This document shows positions 1 through 11,397 of a stretch of 64,000 nt of DNA, in pieces. Within the stretch, counting starts at the first letter, position 1. The number at the start of each line of letters is the position of its first letter. The translations under genes and the position numbers were made by a program. This DNA is from Rhyzopertha dominica (Eukaryota; Arthropoda; Insecta; Coleoptera; Bostrichidae): assembly GCA_025024175.1 (NCBI GenBank), contig QCXZ01000064.1, forward strand, positions 20,394,286 to 20,458,285, given 5' to 3'. Under the pieces are notes generated by a model that ran no database searches, was not told the origin of the DNA, and was given only the letters and a program-made list of their open reading frames with translations.

Positions 1-225
1 CAAAGTGTTTAATTTAAATAAAAATGTAACTTGCGTAAAAATGTTTCGTTTTGTATAGGCACAAGCATTAAGCCTTTTTCCATTTATAAAGTTTATATAT
101 TTATATTTAAGTGCATACAACTACGTTAAAGAATACTTTTCAGTAATTTTATATTGTCTGTTTACATACCTACATATTAAAAAATCGGATCCAAAATTCA
201 CAATGCACTGAACTGCTATGGAATT

Positions 226-345
226 AATCTGACGTTTCGATTACACCTGTACCTAATCTTTGTCAAAGAAGAGAACCTCATAATCTCGTCTGACACTAGT
301 TCAAGTAAAATTTTGTACCTGTTTATAATGTATTGACAAAATAAA
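226..345 (-). mobile_element. Penelope-like element terminal fragment (solo)
   Basis: The segment from about 229 to 330 closely matches 11178-11290, the region downstream of the PLE coding sequence at 11.4-13.0 kb. Both hold the order TCTGACGTTTCGATTACACC, then CTTTGTCAAAGA, then a CTGACAC block. This copy carries a 4-bp insertion (CTAC-like) in the loop side of the hairpin compared with 11196-11211. Read on the minus strand it ends with a hairpin followed by GAAAC, as hammerhead motifs in PLE terminal repeats do, but the core is divergent. No coding sequence accompanies it, so it is a solo end or a heavily truncated insertion. Confidence 0.6.
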
Positions 346-1330
346 ACACTTCTTCNTGAACTGTACTTTGTTCTACTCAATTAAGGTTGAATGAAACATT
401 GAAAACCCGCATTTTCTTTTGTGAATGACTTGTATGTGTATTGTTACCTTTGGCAATAAAACGTATTATGTAAAGGTTAATATCTTAATTTTGATATAAA
501 ATTCTAATATAATTCCCGCTACTATTGTACTATTGTACGATAACTAGTATACGTTAGTCATTCAAAAGGAGAAGCTAATGTGTCTTCAACCCATTTGAGA
601 TGGTGCAACTGAGAAGTTAAGTTGTAAATACAGACCTAAGGTGTCAGCAAGACATTAAAACGGTCTTTTACGGTAAAACACGACACTTGGTCTTCTATCT
701 ACAGTTGACGGTCCCGGGCATTCGCGAGCAGCACAGCTTTTATTATATCTGCATTAATTAGGACCGTAAAGTTAATGCGAGACAGCATCGTCAGCTTGCA
801 GCAGTCAGTTTTGTTATAAACATTGTAGCTTACGTTAAATATTTGAGTGCAGGTTTATGGTACTCCAGCTCCAGACAGTAAAATACGTAATAAAAAGCTG
901 GAGCTGCAATAAAGTTAACACATGCAGAAGTTGCACTTCCTCCAAAATGCTACTGGAATTTAACGTCGCATCAAAAATGAAAGGGCACTGCTGAACGGGG
1001 TGTTCAGATTCTAAACAGATATCCCTACTAACCTCACTATGAATATAATATGGATGAAATCCTCGTAAAAACGGTGGCAATGATCCAATATATAAGATAT
1101 TTGTCGAAGAAAATTTAGCATTAACTTTTTATTGCCCTACGGAAACCCTGACAGATCATTCGGCATATCAAATGGGTACTGTCATAAAACCTATATGTAC
1201 CTATGTAATATAAGATCTGTTCATCGGCAGATGGATGCATCAAAGCCTATGGTGTGGTAAAAATATAAATATAAAATCCAAAACGATTTGCCTTGCGGAA
1301 ATATTTTTATATTATAATGCATTGTCTTTT
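346..1330. other. AT-rich stretch, nothing recognised
   Basis: Only short ORFs with no recognisable motif. No repeat structure was seen apart from ordinary AT-rich sequence. Confidence 0.5.
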
Positions 1331-1536
1331 GTTGGCAAGCTGTCAATATGCAAGAATTACAGTGTGGATGACACCATGCCATCTAGTTGCAATGCGGCAT
1401 CATCCACTCGTCTCTGTGGAGAACTAATCTGAACGGCAGCCCACTGTGTTGTGGGCGTTTAAAAGCCGACAGACGTTCTCTAACGACGATTTCTGCAAAC
1501 GAATGCAGTTCTCAAGCATAATAATTACGTCTATGC

Positions 1537-1631
1537 CATGTCACCTGCGTCAAGACAATCTGTGGATAGCTTTTTTGGCTTATGAAGCCCCCTCAGCACA
1601 GCTATAGTCCCAACGCAGACAACACGGCATA
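1537..1631 (-). ncRNA. Degenerate hammerhead ribozyme, family 1 unit 1
   Basis: On the minus strand the core reads CUGAGGG (1590-1596), then stem II GGCUU-CAU-AAGCC, then AAAA where GAAA is expected. Stem I pairs CUGUG with CACAG next to the core, and the outer TCTATGCC/GGCATAGA arms pair as well. Two conserved core positions are changed (the last A of CUGANGA to G, and the G of GAAA to A), so this copy is probably inactive. Confidence 0.6.
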
Positions 1632-1849
1632 GATCTCGCTTCCCTTATATACGCCAAGGTAGGCGATGTGTATGCGAGAATTACAGCGTGGATAACACCT
1701 TGCCATCTAGTGGCAATACGGCATCATGCACTCGTCTCTGTGAAGAACTAATCTGAACGGCAGCCCACTGTATTGTGGGCGTTTGAAAGCCGGCAGACAT
1801 TCCCCAACGACGATGTCTACAACGAATGCAGTTCTCAAGCATAATAATT

Positions 1850-1925
1850 ACGTCTATGCCATGTCGCCTGCGTCAAAACAATTTGTGGACAGCTGTTTTG
1901 GCTTATAAAGCCTCCTCAGCCGTCC
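1850..1925 (-). ncRNA. Truncated, degenerate hammerhead ribozyme, family 1 unit 2
   Basis: On the minus strand the core CUGAGGA (1913-1919) is intact and is followed by stem II GGCUU/AAGCC, but GAAA is changed to AAAA. Stem III (ACAGCUGU) and the cleavage-site C are present. The normal 5' strand of stem I is lost at 1920, where the unit joins the inverted copy. Probably inactive. Confidence 0.55.
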
Positions 1926-2057
1926 AGACGCCCACAACGTAGTGGGCTGCCGTTCAGATTAGTTCTCCACAGAGACGAGTAGCCGATGCCGTATTGTCAC
2001 TAGATGGCATGGTGTCATCCACACTGTAATTCTCGCATACACATTGTCTACCTGGCG

Positions 2058-2064
2058 TATATAA
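2058..2064 (+). promoter_or_regulatory. TATA box of family 1 retrozyme unit
   Basis: TATATAA lies exactly 30 nt upstream of TGTCTGCG (2088), the outer 5' strand of the hammerhead hairpin. The same spacing and the same TGTCT occur in family 2 at 14813/14843 and 15163/15193, which points to a real promoter with transcription starting at the ribozyme edge. Confidence 0.55.
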
Positions 2065-2073
2065 GGGAAGCCA

Positions 2074-2180
2074 GATCTATGCCGTGTTGTCTGCGTAGGG
2101 ACTATAGCTGTACTGAGGAGGCTTTATAAGCCGAAACTGCTGCCCACAGATTGTTTTGACGCAGGCGACATGGCATAGAC
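2074..2180 (+). ncRNA. Hammerhead ribozyme, family 1 inverted unit
   Basis: The core CUGAGGA (2113-2119) is followed by stem II GGCUU (2120-2124) / AAGCC (2128-2132) and GAAA (2133-2136). Distal stem I pairs CUGCGU with ACGCAG, and the outer TCTATGCC/GGCATAGA arms also pair. The catalytic core is canonical here. The weak point is stem III: the base that should be U before the cleavage C is C (GCC instead of GUC), so the pair closing stem III is lost. Activity is therefore doubtful. Confidence 0.65.
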
Positions 2181-2188
2181 GTAATTAT

Positions 2189-5100
2189 TCGACACATATT
2201 GTTTAGTAGGTGTCCAGAAGTCTTCATAAGATGGTAAATAAAGAGTAGCTGCTGACAAGTTTTTTCTAAGAACCAAATGATAACGAAAAATGAATGGGAA
2301 GATAGAATAAGGAAGCAAAGTGTTTCATTTCTTTAATTTATTATTATCCACAAACCTACAAAGAATAATAGAAGCCACAGAGCAACTTGCTTTTAATGTA
2401 GGTGGAAAGGAAGAGAGGTAAGAAAGATATACAGTGTCTTATTTTTACGTCCTCGCTAGGTATTTATCGTTTTGATTTAATTTTAATTTAATTTTGAGTT
2501 AAAGCTTAAAAGCTTCTCGAAAAAAGGCTTTTTTGGTCAGTTTTGTCTTTTTTAATAAAAAACATTATTGCTCTAAATTAAGCACCTGACTACCAAACTA
2601 CCAAACTTTATTCTGTAGTACCGGGTTCGGCTTAGTTTTTATTTATTTACACAAATATTGAGCAATACAATGAAAATTACTTAGCCTACCTGCCAACCAG
2701 TTGCAGCACATCAAAACTATACAGACTAATTTCAACTTTTATGAAAGCGTTAAAAAGAGTTAGGTGTAAACCTCTGAGTAATGTTGCCTATATCTATCTT
2801 CCAATAGTTGTTTCAATATGGGAGTAAATTTGAGCTGTACTTCTTCATTGAGGTTCTTGCTGTTCGTTCAACTAGTTTTTCTCAAGCTTCCAACATATAC
2901 TCCTTATTTTATCCAACAAGTGTTGTTCTACCGTTCTTCCCGCCTTCATAGCTATTCTTAAATAGGCTTCCTTTAGATTCTTAGAAATTTTCTGCGTTTT
3001 TCTTCCAGTATATGTCATTTTAGATTAATCATATCAATGGATTTGCAAAAAGATTTGTTGTTATCCTTCATGTCTGGATGTGTATGTCCATTCCGTTGTA
3101 GCAATGGATCCCATTGTTAGTAAGTTAATGATTCCCACTTCTTTCATATGTTCTTCTCAGGGATAAGCAACGTATGATACAAATACAGCTTCTTTGTAAT
3201 AATCCGGATGATTAGATGTCTAACGGATGGCCGCTTGTTTCCTATAAATTCCGAATTGCCATTGCTTGTCTTGATGTGCAAGTTCAATATCATAGCAGAT
3301 ACCAGGTGGACAATAATTACATAATGGAAAAAGTATACCTACCTGAGTAATATAATCCTACATGCTACATGCAAAACACCACGTATAGCATTGTGAATTC
3401 AACACAAAAATTCAAATGTAAGAAGCATGCAGCATATACGTCTTCGGTGGCCGTTAGACGGTGTGTATGAACTAGAACAGCCGGCAATAACGCAAATTTA
3501 AGGACGACATTTGCCCGGGATATGAAAAATTTCTAGGCCGAGTGCAGTACGTTGAATATCGGTAACACGTGTTACGACCGCTCCAGATAGAATTTATTGA
3601 GGTGGGAATGTGAAATAGTAGGGTGTATGAAATCTGCAAGATTTAATACTTATGTGCGTGACACCGTGATGTGAAACTTAACGAACCGCTAGTAGGATAA
3701 AATTTTATTGAAAAAATCTGAAGCACCCTTCTATTGTCAATGTATATAGCCAAATGTCTTTTTTTTTGTTTGTTGAATGGTTTGCTTTTTTTCTGATGCT
3801 TATGTAGGATCATTGATGACGATGATTACGATGACATGTCAAGCTTGATAACCAGTTATCAGCTCACCTGTTAGTATCCTGCTGATAACCATATATTGCA
3901 ATCCTGACGACACCTGGAACGAAACAAGCGTAACTGTAGCTTTAGAAATATTATGTATGCGCTAATTATAAAAGGTATGACACACTGTCAATAATTACCA
4001 TTATTAGGTTTCAAAGTACATAGACCTTTTAAGGGATTACTAAGTATTGTAGTGCATATAAGATATACTGTATTAAACCATACCTTGAATGTATAAAACC
4101 ACATTTCAAGTTTTTTTTTATTACCACATGATTTAGGTAGGTATAATAATTTCTGAATATTATGATACTCTGATGTTTGTAGGCAATAGACAAAGCGCTG
4201 GTTNAAAAATTATTCCCATTAATACTTGCTGGTTTTAACGATATGAGACTATTTATCGACAGAAAAAGCTTTGATTTTTCGTACCGCAGTGGCCATTGTA
4301 CAATACTTTAATATGAATTATTATGGGCCTTGCATTCGCTGTTTTCCTTAGAGATAAATATTTTATTTGACAATTTTAGGCCAACTCCTTTATTTTTGTG
4401 GTTTGTTTATACGAGAAATAGTAATTATAGCTGCGAAAACATCTCGTAAACCTTTAGCTTCATATGCAACGACAACATTAAATGAAATAACCAAAACCTA
4501 CATGATGACCACATACCGGTTATTACATTCACAGGGTAGATTGTCATGGTGAAGGATTCATGTGTTTTTCAATCGTTCGAATACCTCGAAGTAGAAATAT
4601 TGACTTACAGTCTGCCCAGGTGGCACAAACTTCTTAAGTACCACATCTTTTCAATTTTCAGGAGCAAATAATCGTCGTTTTGATATTCAATGCACTCATA
4701 CTTGTTTTTCGGCCTTGCTTTCTCGACCATTTTTACATAATCCTTTAAATGCCAACGGAATACCTAAACACGACTCTTGGCGTCAACGTCGAACACTACA
4801 ATCTCTTCATACACTGTTACAATCCATTCCAAATTAGAGGGGACCGAATATTCATGCATTGCATGTAAGTGCCTGCCCTCTTTGTATCAGGGACGGAATA
4901 TGCTAACAAAAGACATTTCATCGTTTCTTAATTTGTAAATTTGTTTTTCACCCGTTTAATGGCGACAAAGAATTGCTAAATGAACGATCAACTAAACAAC
5001 AAATAGAAAATTCAAGTCTCGTCTTTCTAGACGTCCTTTCAGTAAAAAAGATGCTCCTACAGCTAGAAGAAGAGGCGTTGCGTTGAACAATTATACTGAA

Positions 5101-5194
5101 TTCTAAGATCTTTGTTAATAATGCGTGCTCGATTTGCATCCTTGTGTTTGCGTTGCTGTTGTTACTATTGTCGTCGTTACAGTGAAGTAGTTTC
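2189..5194. other. AT-rich stretch, nothing recognised
   Basis: No supported gene, RNA or mobile element was seen. Short ORFs are without motifs. Confidence 0.4.
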
Positions 5195-5494
5195 ATGTAT
5201 CTAGTGTATACAAGAAGTTACACAACTGTGGTACAGAAAATCTCGGGAGCGGAAACCGCTTACGGAGCACACTGGATCACGAAGTATAGGTATGGGAGAA
5301 ACGTTGCCCGGCAAGAACACATAAACCCGACAAGAAAAGTAAGAAGAAATGCTGTAAATCACGCCAGACAAAAGATGTTAAACTTCAGAAGCCGCTTGGA
5401 GGATACTGTTAAGAACTACAGACAAAATACAGTTCAAAAGATCTCAGCACTCCTAAGTGATCTCGAACGAGAAGGCTTCACCTGGAGAGATTAA
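5195..5494 (+). CDS. 99-aa ORF of unknown function, possibly a retroelement remnant
   Basis: A true ATG opens a 99-codon ORF ending in TAA at 5492-5494. The product is basic and polar. From about residue 45 it is rich in R, K, N and Q with a heptad-like LEDTVKNYRQ...KISALLSDLE stretch that could be helical. I recognise no family. It lies about 280 bp upstream of a tail sequence that recurs at 26.24 and 29.24 kb, so it may be the end of an ORF of that dispersed retroelement. A chance ORF is equally possible. Confidence 0.25.
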   Translation: MYLVYTRSYTTVVQKISGAETAYGAHWITKYRYGRNVARQEHINPTRKVRRNAVNHARQKMLNFRSRLEDTVKNYRQNTVQKISALLSDLEREGFTWRD

Positions 5495-5772
5495 AACATA
5501 GTGTCAACATCAGGAAGAAGGGATAAGAAACCAATATGACATTTCGATCATTTTGTCTAGGACCAGGAAGCCGTAGAATAAGCCCACGGCCGTAAACTGT
5601 TTACTGTGAACAATGAAATGAATTGAAAAGACCAACAGAATCTCAGCACTGTGAACGATCTCAAACAAGAAGAACAATGCAGTCGAGCCAAGCCGACATC
5701 AAACACAGAAATATCTATTGAAAGTATTCACTGATCGGGTGCACTCTGTAAACTTTCCCATTCCAATCATCA

Positions 5773-5900
5773 GCTACGTGGGTGCCTACTAGCTACAAGC
5801 GTATCACCCCTGGAACCTAGCGTGGACGTAGCAGTCTCGGCGGTATATCTGGGAGTGGCAGAAATGCCTACCGTACGTTGGTTCAATCAATAAATCAGTG
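5773..5900 (+). repeat. Dispersed repeat tail, copy A
   Basis: The blocks CTACGTGGGTGCC, ACGTAGCAGTCTCGGCGGTATA and GGCAGAAATGCCTACC...GGTTCAAT recur as partial copies at 26236-26320 and 29243-29298. A shared 3' portion with different upstream sequence is what the 3' ends of a 5'-truncated non-LTR retrotransposon or SINE family look like. Family not identified. Confidence 0.5.
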
Positions 5901-5914
5901 ACTATCAGTGACAT

Positions 5915-8900
5915 CATGAAACAAGATCAGGTTGTTTGCATAAACACGGNTCAATTTGATCGCGGTGCTTAAAATTCGTATTTAGCATGGTTTGATCCAA
6001 GGTTAACACCGCGATCGCGTTTGCGCAACCGGCCCTAAAGCTTTCTAATGATGTCGTCAATTAAATCCGACTTGACGTGCATCACCAGAGATATCAACCG
6101 CAATTTGTCAACACAACCCTTCTCGCCTGTGGACAATGCCGGTCTGATAAGTCATTTAAGCAGATATTTATCCCACTGGGATGTAGATTTAAACGTTAAT
6201 AATGATCGATCTGGAAATGACGGTAGTCCGAGCTAAGGTAATTATTGGATTTATGTAGATGTCCATCCCGGTGACGTTCCNACAGCACGCTGCTAATGCA
6301 GTGACAGAGTTTATACACGATAAACACAGATAGATTTTGCTGCTGCTCACAGATTGCTGAACTGGCGAATTTAGAGCAGGTAATTTAAATGTTCAGATAC
6401 TAAGGATTTTACGAAATGCTTTCGTGCATTAGTGCATAAAAATGAAACTTCAGATTCAAGACAGGTTGTTAGCAAAGATACTTTTACACAAATGTGCTTG
6501 CCCTTTTATAATTTTTTGGAATTCACGGTATTTAAAAATATTGCAATCAACAGGATTGTAAAAAATATCTGGTGGTGGTTTTAGCATCTATAGCACTGTC
6601 AAAAAAACAAAATTACATTTTTTTATAAACAACTCAGAATTAATTTGACTGATTAAAAAATGTTCCATCAGTTTCAATTACAGTCATTAAGTTATAAATG
6701 ATGCGGAGTATGAAACAACTTCCTTGTCAGAGGGAGTTAAAAAACTGAAACGAACTGTTAAACCCAATGGAAAGGCATTTCGCTAATACTACAGCTTATT
6801 TTAATTGATATTGATTTCGTTTAGGTTGACTAAATATTAAGTAAGACCATATGTCCACGTAACAAAAAATAAATTATGCACGACTTTAGTGTCAAAAATC
6901 ATACAAAAGAAGAAGCCCTAGTAATCTAAAAATTAAAATTAGTTGTGCAATTAATCGCAAACTAATTATCTGCATTTGGTAGTTATGCATATTTCACTTA
7001 ATACCTAATTACGAGTCATAATTTCAATGTGTTCGAATCAACCCATAAAATCATACCGACTAAAGCATTTTCCGTATAGACATTAACAATGCAGTTGTGA
7101 AAGTAATGCAAAAGTCAGGTCCCTCTGACACTTCATTTCCTCCACTTGAAGGTAATATGAAGTTTACTCAATTCAAACTAACTCTTGTGCGTTGCAACAT
7201 GCCTTTAATCTATAGGGGTCCCCGAAGTGACCGAAACAGGGATGAGCTATGTAGAGGTGTTCACATTCAAATGCGCTGAATATGCAGGAGCACAAAAGAT
7301 AATGTCAGTTTCAAACCCGAATCGTTCGGGTTATATATTGTGTCATGTACTATCTATATCTAAAAGTGTTGTCTATAATAAGCTTCTGCAACTCTTTCTA
7401 CAATGGGCAGTGAAACATGAAAAATTTTATTTCTAGACATTTTTGATAGTAGTTTGTAATGCTAATATTCGAACTAAGCTGCAGCACTTTTGATTTGTTT
7501 GGATTTAACGATAGCGACTGTTTCTTAAAAAAATATTTTATTACCTTTAGATTTTGTTAAGTTAAGTTTTCGGGCTTAAAGGATTGATGGAGTTACTAAT
7601 TATCGGCATAGAAGTGCAAGCTACAGTTTTATACAAATCTAGGAAAATGATTCGTGTATAACGGTCCCAGAAGTTAGCCCTAAGGAACTCTTGCCCTCAT
7701 CCATAATCAATGCGATACTGCATCTCGAAGTTTTACACACTGTAACCTGTCAAATAAGTGTATAATAGATACAAATATATTAATTACCAAAATTTTTTTA
7801 TTAATAAATTTAGAATAGTTATAAGAGCATAGAATCCACACAGATTTTTTGCGCAAATTAAGCTTCTTCAAATGCTCATCGGAGTAGCCTGATAGTACCA
7901 ATCAAAGACATTCTTCCTCTAAACAAAAATAATTATAGTGTTTATATAGAGACGTTTACCAGCCTACTAGAAATCCAAGCAGCTTCCTAATGTATTTGTA
8001 CTTCTAGCTTGCAGCTACTTTGATCAGGCCAAGTTTGTATTAAAATACGATATCAATTAAAGTATAAACAAAAATTTGACTGTAACTTTTTATTTACTTG
8101 TATTAAGTAATGATTATTGCACTATATCTCCACCTATTCTTTCTCTAGTCTAACCGCTTTTGCCATTATTGTGGAAGTTTCATAATTAGATTATTGAAAA
8201 AAGGTCAACGACGCCTTGGAATTTTCAGCTGTTTAAAGTCGAATAAGGAATATTTTTTGATGAATTCTAAATTTAACTTTTGCAGTAAGCAAATCAGCAT
8301 TAATACTATGCCGCCCTTTAAAACAAATAGGTGAAGCGAACATTACCACTGTCTCAAAAAGGCGATAGCCATTACTTTATCGCCTGAAAGCACAACCTTC
8401 GTTACTTTCTTTTTCGATTTTAGGGAGTTTGTGGGACGTCACTCTAGCCTTGATCTTTTTTGTTGTGGTTTAAAATGGCAGTCAGGTTTTGCTGCAGGTG
8501 ACTGGAATTTAAAAGTGCTTTTTCTGTACCTTGGTATCACGCCTAATTAGAAGTTCATTGGAGAGTACTTTACGTCAGTGTTCTTGTTGCATAGTCAGCA
8601 ATCTGGGTACCCATCATGTGCAAACTTTTATGTAATGCAGACGGTAGTGGATAGGTTTTTTTATCGTTACAAACACTAATATTTGCAACACTTCAAGAAC
8701 AGAAATTCTTCTGCTAACAATAATAATAACGTGGTTTATCAGGAAGATGTTGTTTCTTAATATCGAATTATTTGGATATCTTGCATGCGGCAATATTTCG
8801 ACCATTTTGCCGTGCTGTGACTGTGCCTTCTATATACTCCAGTGCAGGAATGTAAGTTGTAATTGTAGCCAAAGCCTTGTTTAGCTCTGGGAATAAAATT

Positions 8901-8940
8901 CCGGGTCTTATTTGATCAAGCTACGTAATTGCGTGTAATA
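5915..8940. other. AT-rich stretch, nothing recognised
   Basis: Apart from short ORFs lacking motifs, nothing was found. The stretch contains one undetermined base (6281). Confidence 0.4.
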
Positions 8941-10059
8941 CACAGTAAAAAATATTGTCCTAGTAAAGTTGCTCTAACGCAGAGGAAATACGATAGAGCA
9001 AAAATTTTATAGCAAAAACCACTCTAATTTTCACTTTAATCAATTTTTCACCCTAGTATATCGATATTTTGCAAAATACCTCTAAACAAAAAGTTTTACA
9101 CTCATTATCCTCTTTTTTCTCGAACTAGAGCGAATAAAAATATCTAGATTAAAAGTAACTCTGCTAAGAGAGAATCTCTATTAGAGATTGGCGTTAAAAA
9201 CGCGCCGTCTGTAACATATCGCTGTGCCATAATGTTGCCAACTTAGAGGTTTTGCAGGTAAATATAACGGATAAACTCTCACCTANCAAGAAAAATAGGT
9301 TTTAGCAGTTAGCGGATATTTTAGAGGGATGAAATATTTTTAGTTTATTATTATCTATTACAATTTAGCATTTAAACCCAAATATTCCAAGCGTTATAGA
9401 ATTACCAAATGAATCATACGGGAAACTTAGAAATGATGCAGAATCGATTTATTTACGCTAGATGAGTCGATAATTATTGTCCTTTCTTTGCTTGGAAAAA
9501 CGTTTTCATGTACACTTTACCTACCAATACAAAGCTTAACAACTGACGTGTCGTTGGCGCTTGTGTGTTCCACGTAATAAAATTATTGGTTCAGGAGGAA
9601 CACGATAAGCTCGAGAACAAAATTTCAAACATTCTAACATAATGTGTAGATACCTAACAACTATTTATGACAAAATAAATGATAAATTCCGCTTTATATT
9701 AATATATTACTCTATCCAGCCCTATAACTGGCAAAGTACCAATATATCTTCACATCAAATTAAATTTCATTCACACAAGGCACAATTTCGGTACCAGAAA
9801 AATACTCACTGCATCTATACCTAGGCACAGAACGTCGCTTTTTACAAGGTCCTTTTCTTATGTCGCTTGTAAGGTTGTAAACTTAGTTTATAGACTTATA
9901 CAAGCATACACGTTGTTTAATTTTAAGAAACGATTGACGTTGTTGCTTTTCAATGATGAGATTCAAGTGACATTTTCTGTCTAATTACTGCTCTCTCTTT
10001 CTTTCTTTTTTGGTGTTGTTATAGAATGTATTTCGTAGTTCTTTATTTCACTTAATGTT

Positions 10060-10363
10060 TATTGACCCGCTTACGCCTGTACATTATTTAATTTCTTAAC
10101 CTTTAAAACTTACTTTCTGTTAGTTATTGAGTGTGGATTCCGTATTTAGAAATATGCATATAATTTTTATCTTTGTTTATCTTGAGCATGACTATATTTG
10201 ATATTATTTTTCATTTATTTGGTTGCATGGAAGATCACTTACCACACCATTGTGGATAAGTGAATGCAAGCCATTTCGCTGAAGTACAATTAAGTGCCTA
10301 TGTTTTGTAATAATTTTATTTTTATTTGCAGCGAATAAATTATTATTATTATTATTATTATTC
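10060..10363 (+). mobile_element. Non-LTR retrotransposon-like 3' tail with (ATT)n
   Basis: A T-rich, ORF-less stretch passes through AAGCCATTTCGCTGAAGTAC and TTGCAGCGAATAAA and ends in ATTATTATT repeats (10343-10363). A short A-containing hexamer followed by a simple-repeat tail is the usual look of a jockey- or CR1-like LINE 3' end in insects. No coding sequence of the element was found upstream, so it would be 5'-truncated. Confidence 0.35.
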
Positions 10364-10789
10364 TAAGAATTTTAGCGGATTACTTGCGGCAATCTAGCGA
10401 AATTCCTATCTGGCAACACTGTTGGCTACCGTGTTATATGGTGTACAGCGTACACGTGAACGCGAATGTGTTTGGAGTTATTTGTGCGTTGGAATTGCTT
10501 TCTAGAGGTAATTAATACTTGCACAATCGCACTGCATTAGTATGAATAATGATAAATAAGTTGTCGAACGTCACATAGTCTAAATCTTCTTCCAAACATT
10601 TAATCCAGTGCTTCAAGGAGGTTTAACAGACTTTCGTTTACTGCTTTATAAAGAATCATATAAAAAACGCAAACCTGTTCAAGTACCAGCTGATACTTAG
10701 TATTTATTTACTTTTGATACATAATAAAATATTAAATTGATTGTTATGACCGTAATTATGTAATTTTTTAAGTTGATTAGGATGTTGCG

Positions 10790-10860
10790 AGCTAATTAAT
10801 AACTCGATATTTCCGAGCTTTCAACTTCAACTGATTTATTGTCAAGTCTTCTTCGGGGAA
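10790..10860 (-). ncRNA. PLE-type ribozyme-like hairpin (weak)
   Basis: The minus strand reads CCGAAGAA, then a stem of about 5 bp (GACUU/AAGUU), then GAAAGCUCGG. It resembles the arrangement at 59801-59835 and may be a decayed hammerhead of a PLE terminal repeat. The core does not match CUGANGA, so function is unlikely. Confidence 0.25.
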
Positions 10861-11188
10861 CTACAAGTGTTATAAACTCTTAGCATGTATGTAAATGTAA
10901 AACTATTAACAATACTTACATAATATTACATAAGAACTAGAGCATTAAATTTTTTGAATTTGACACCAAACTTCCAACCCCCCCCCATTATAATGTAGTT
11001 CATTAACTCTAACTAGTGATTATTTCACTCAAGAGCAGAGTGTAAGCAGAACCCATCCTGAGAGTTAATTAATGCTCTGGTAAGGTATATCGCACACTGT
11101 TAGCTAACACTATTATAGAGTTATAAGATAATATTTTGTCGGATAGATCGCTGTCTCTTGAAAACACTGACAAAAAGTTAATAGTCTG

Positions 11189-11221
11189 ACGTTTCGATTA
11201 CACCTGTAATCTTTGTCAAAG
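11189..11221 (-). ncRNA. Hammerhead-like hairpin in PLE 3' terminal region
   Basis: The minus strand shows UUGACAA, then a perfect 6-bp stem GAUUAC/GUAAUC with loop AGGU, then GAAAC and GUC. Stem II, GAAA and the GUC cleavage triplet fit a minimal-stem-III hammerhead of the PLE type. The other core strand is UUGACAA instead of CUGANGA. It lies about 180 bp downstream of the PLE stop codon, where PLE terminal repeats sit, and recurs at 226-345. Confidence 0.45.
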
Positions 11222-11397
11222 ACGAAGAATCTCAAAATTTGCCTGACACAAAACAAAATTTTGAAAGTAAATAAACAAATCACCAAGGATGCGAGACGTC
11301 ATAGAAACAACGTGCCAACCTGATAAAAAAGGAACCTAACGATGAAAAAGGAACTACCTACCTACTAGATATACACGAACTACTTGATAAAAGATAA

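Larger units (their letters stand above)
1349..2188. mobile_element. Hammerhead retrozyme-like element, family 1 (tandem plus inverted units)
   Basis: A 324-bp unit starts at 1349 (TGCAAGAATTACAG) and again at 1673 (TGCGAGAATTACAG). The second unit breaks off at about 1920 and runs straight into an inverted copy (1921-2188). Each unit carries a TATATAA box, a TCTATGCC...GGCATAGA outer stem and a hammerhead-type core. The units at 1349 and 1673 read on the minus strand and the third on the plus strand. There is no ORF. Known HHR-bearing small retroelements of animals (retrozymes) have tandem units of this size. The head-to-head arrangement resembles PLE insertions such as the one at 44.25-45.89 kb. 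No clear target-site duplication was found. Confidence 0.75.
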
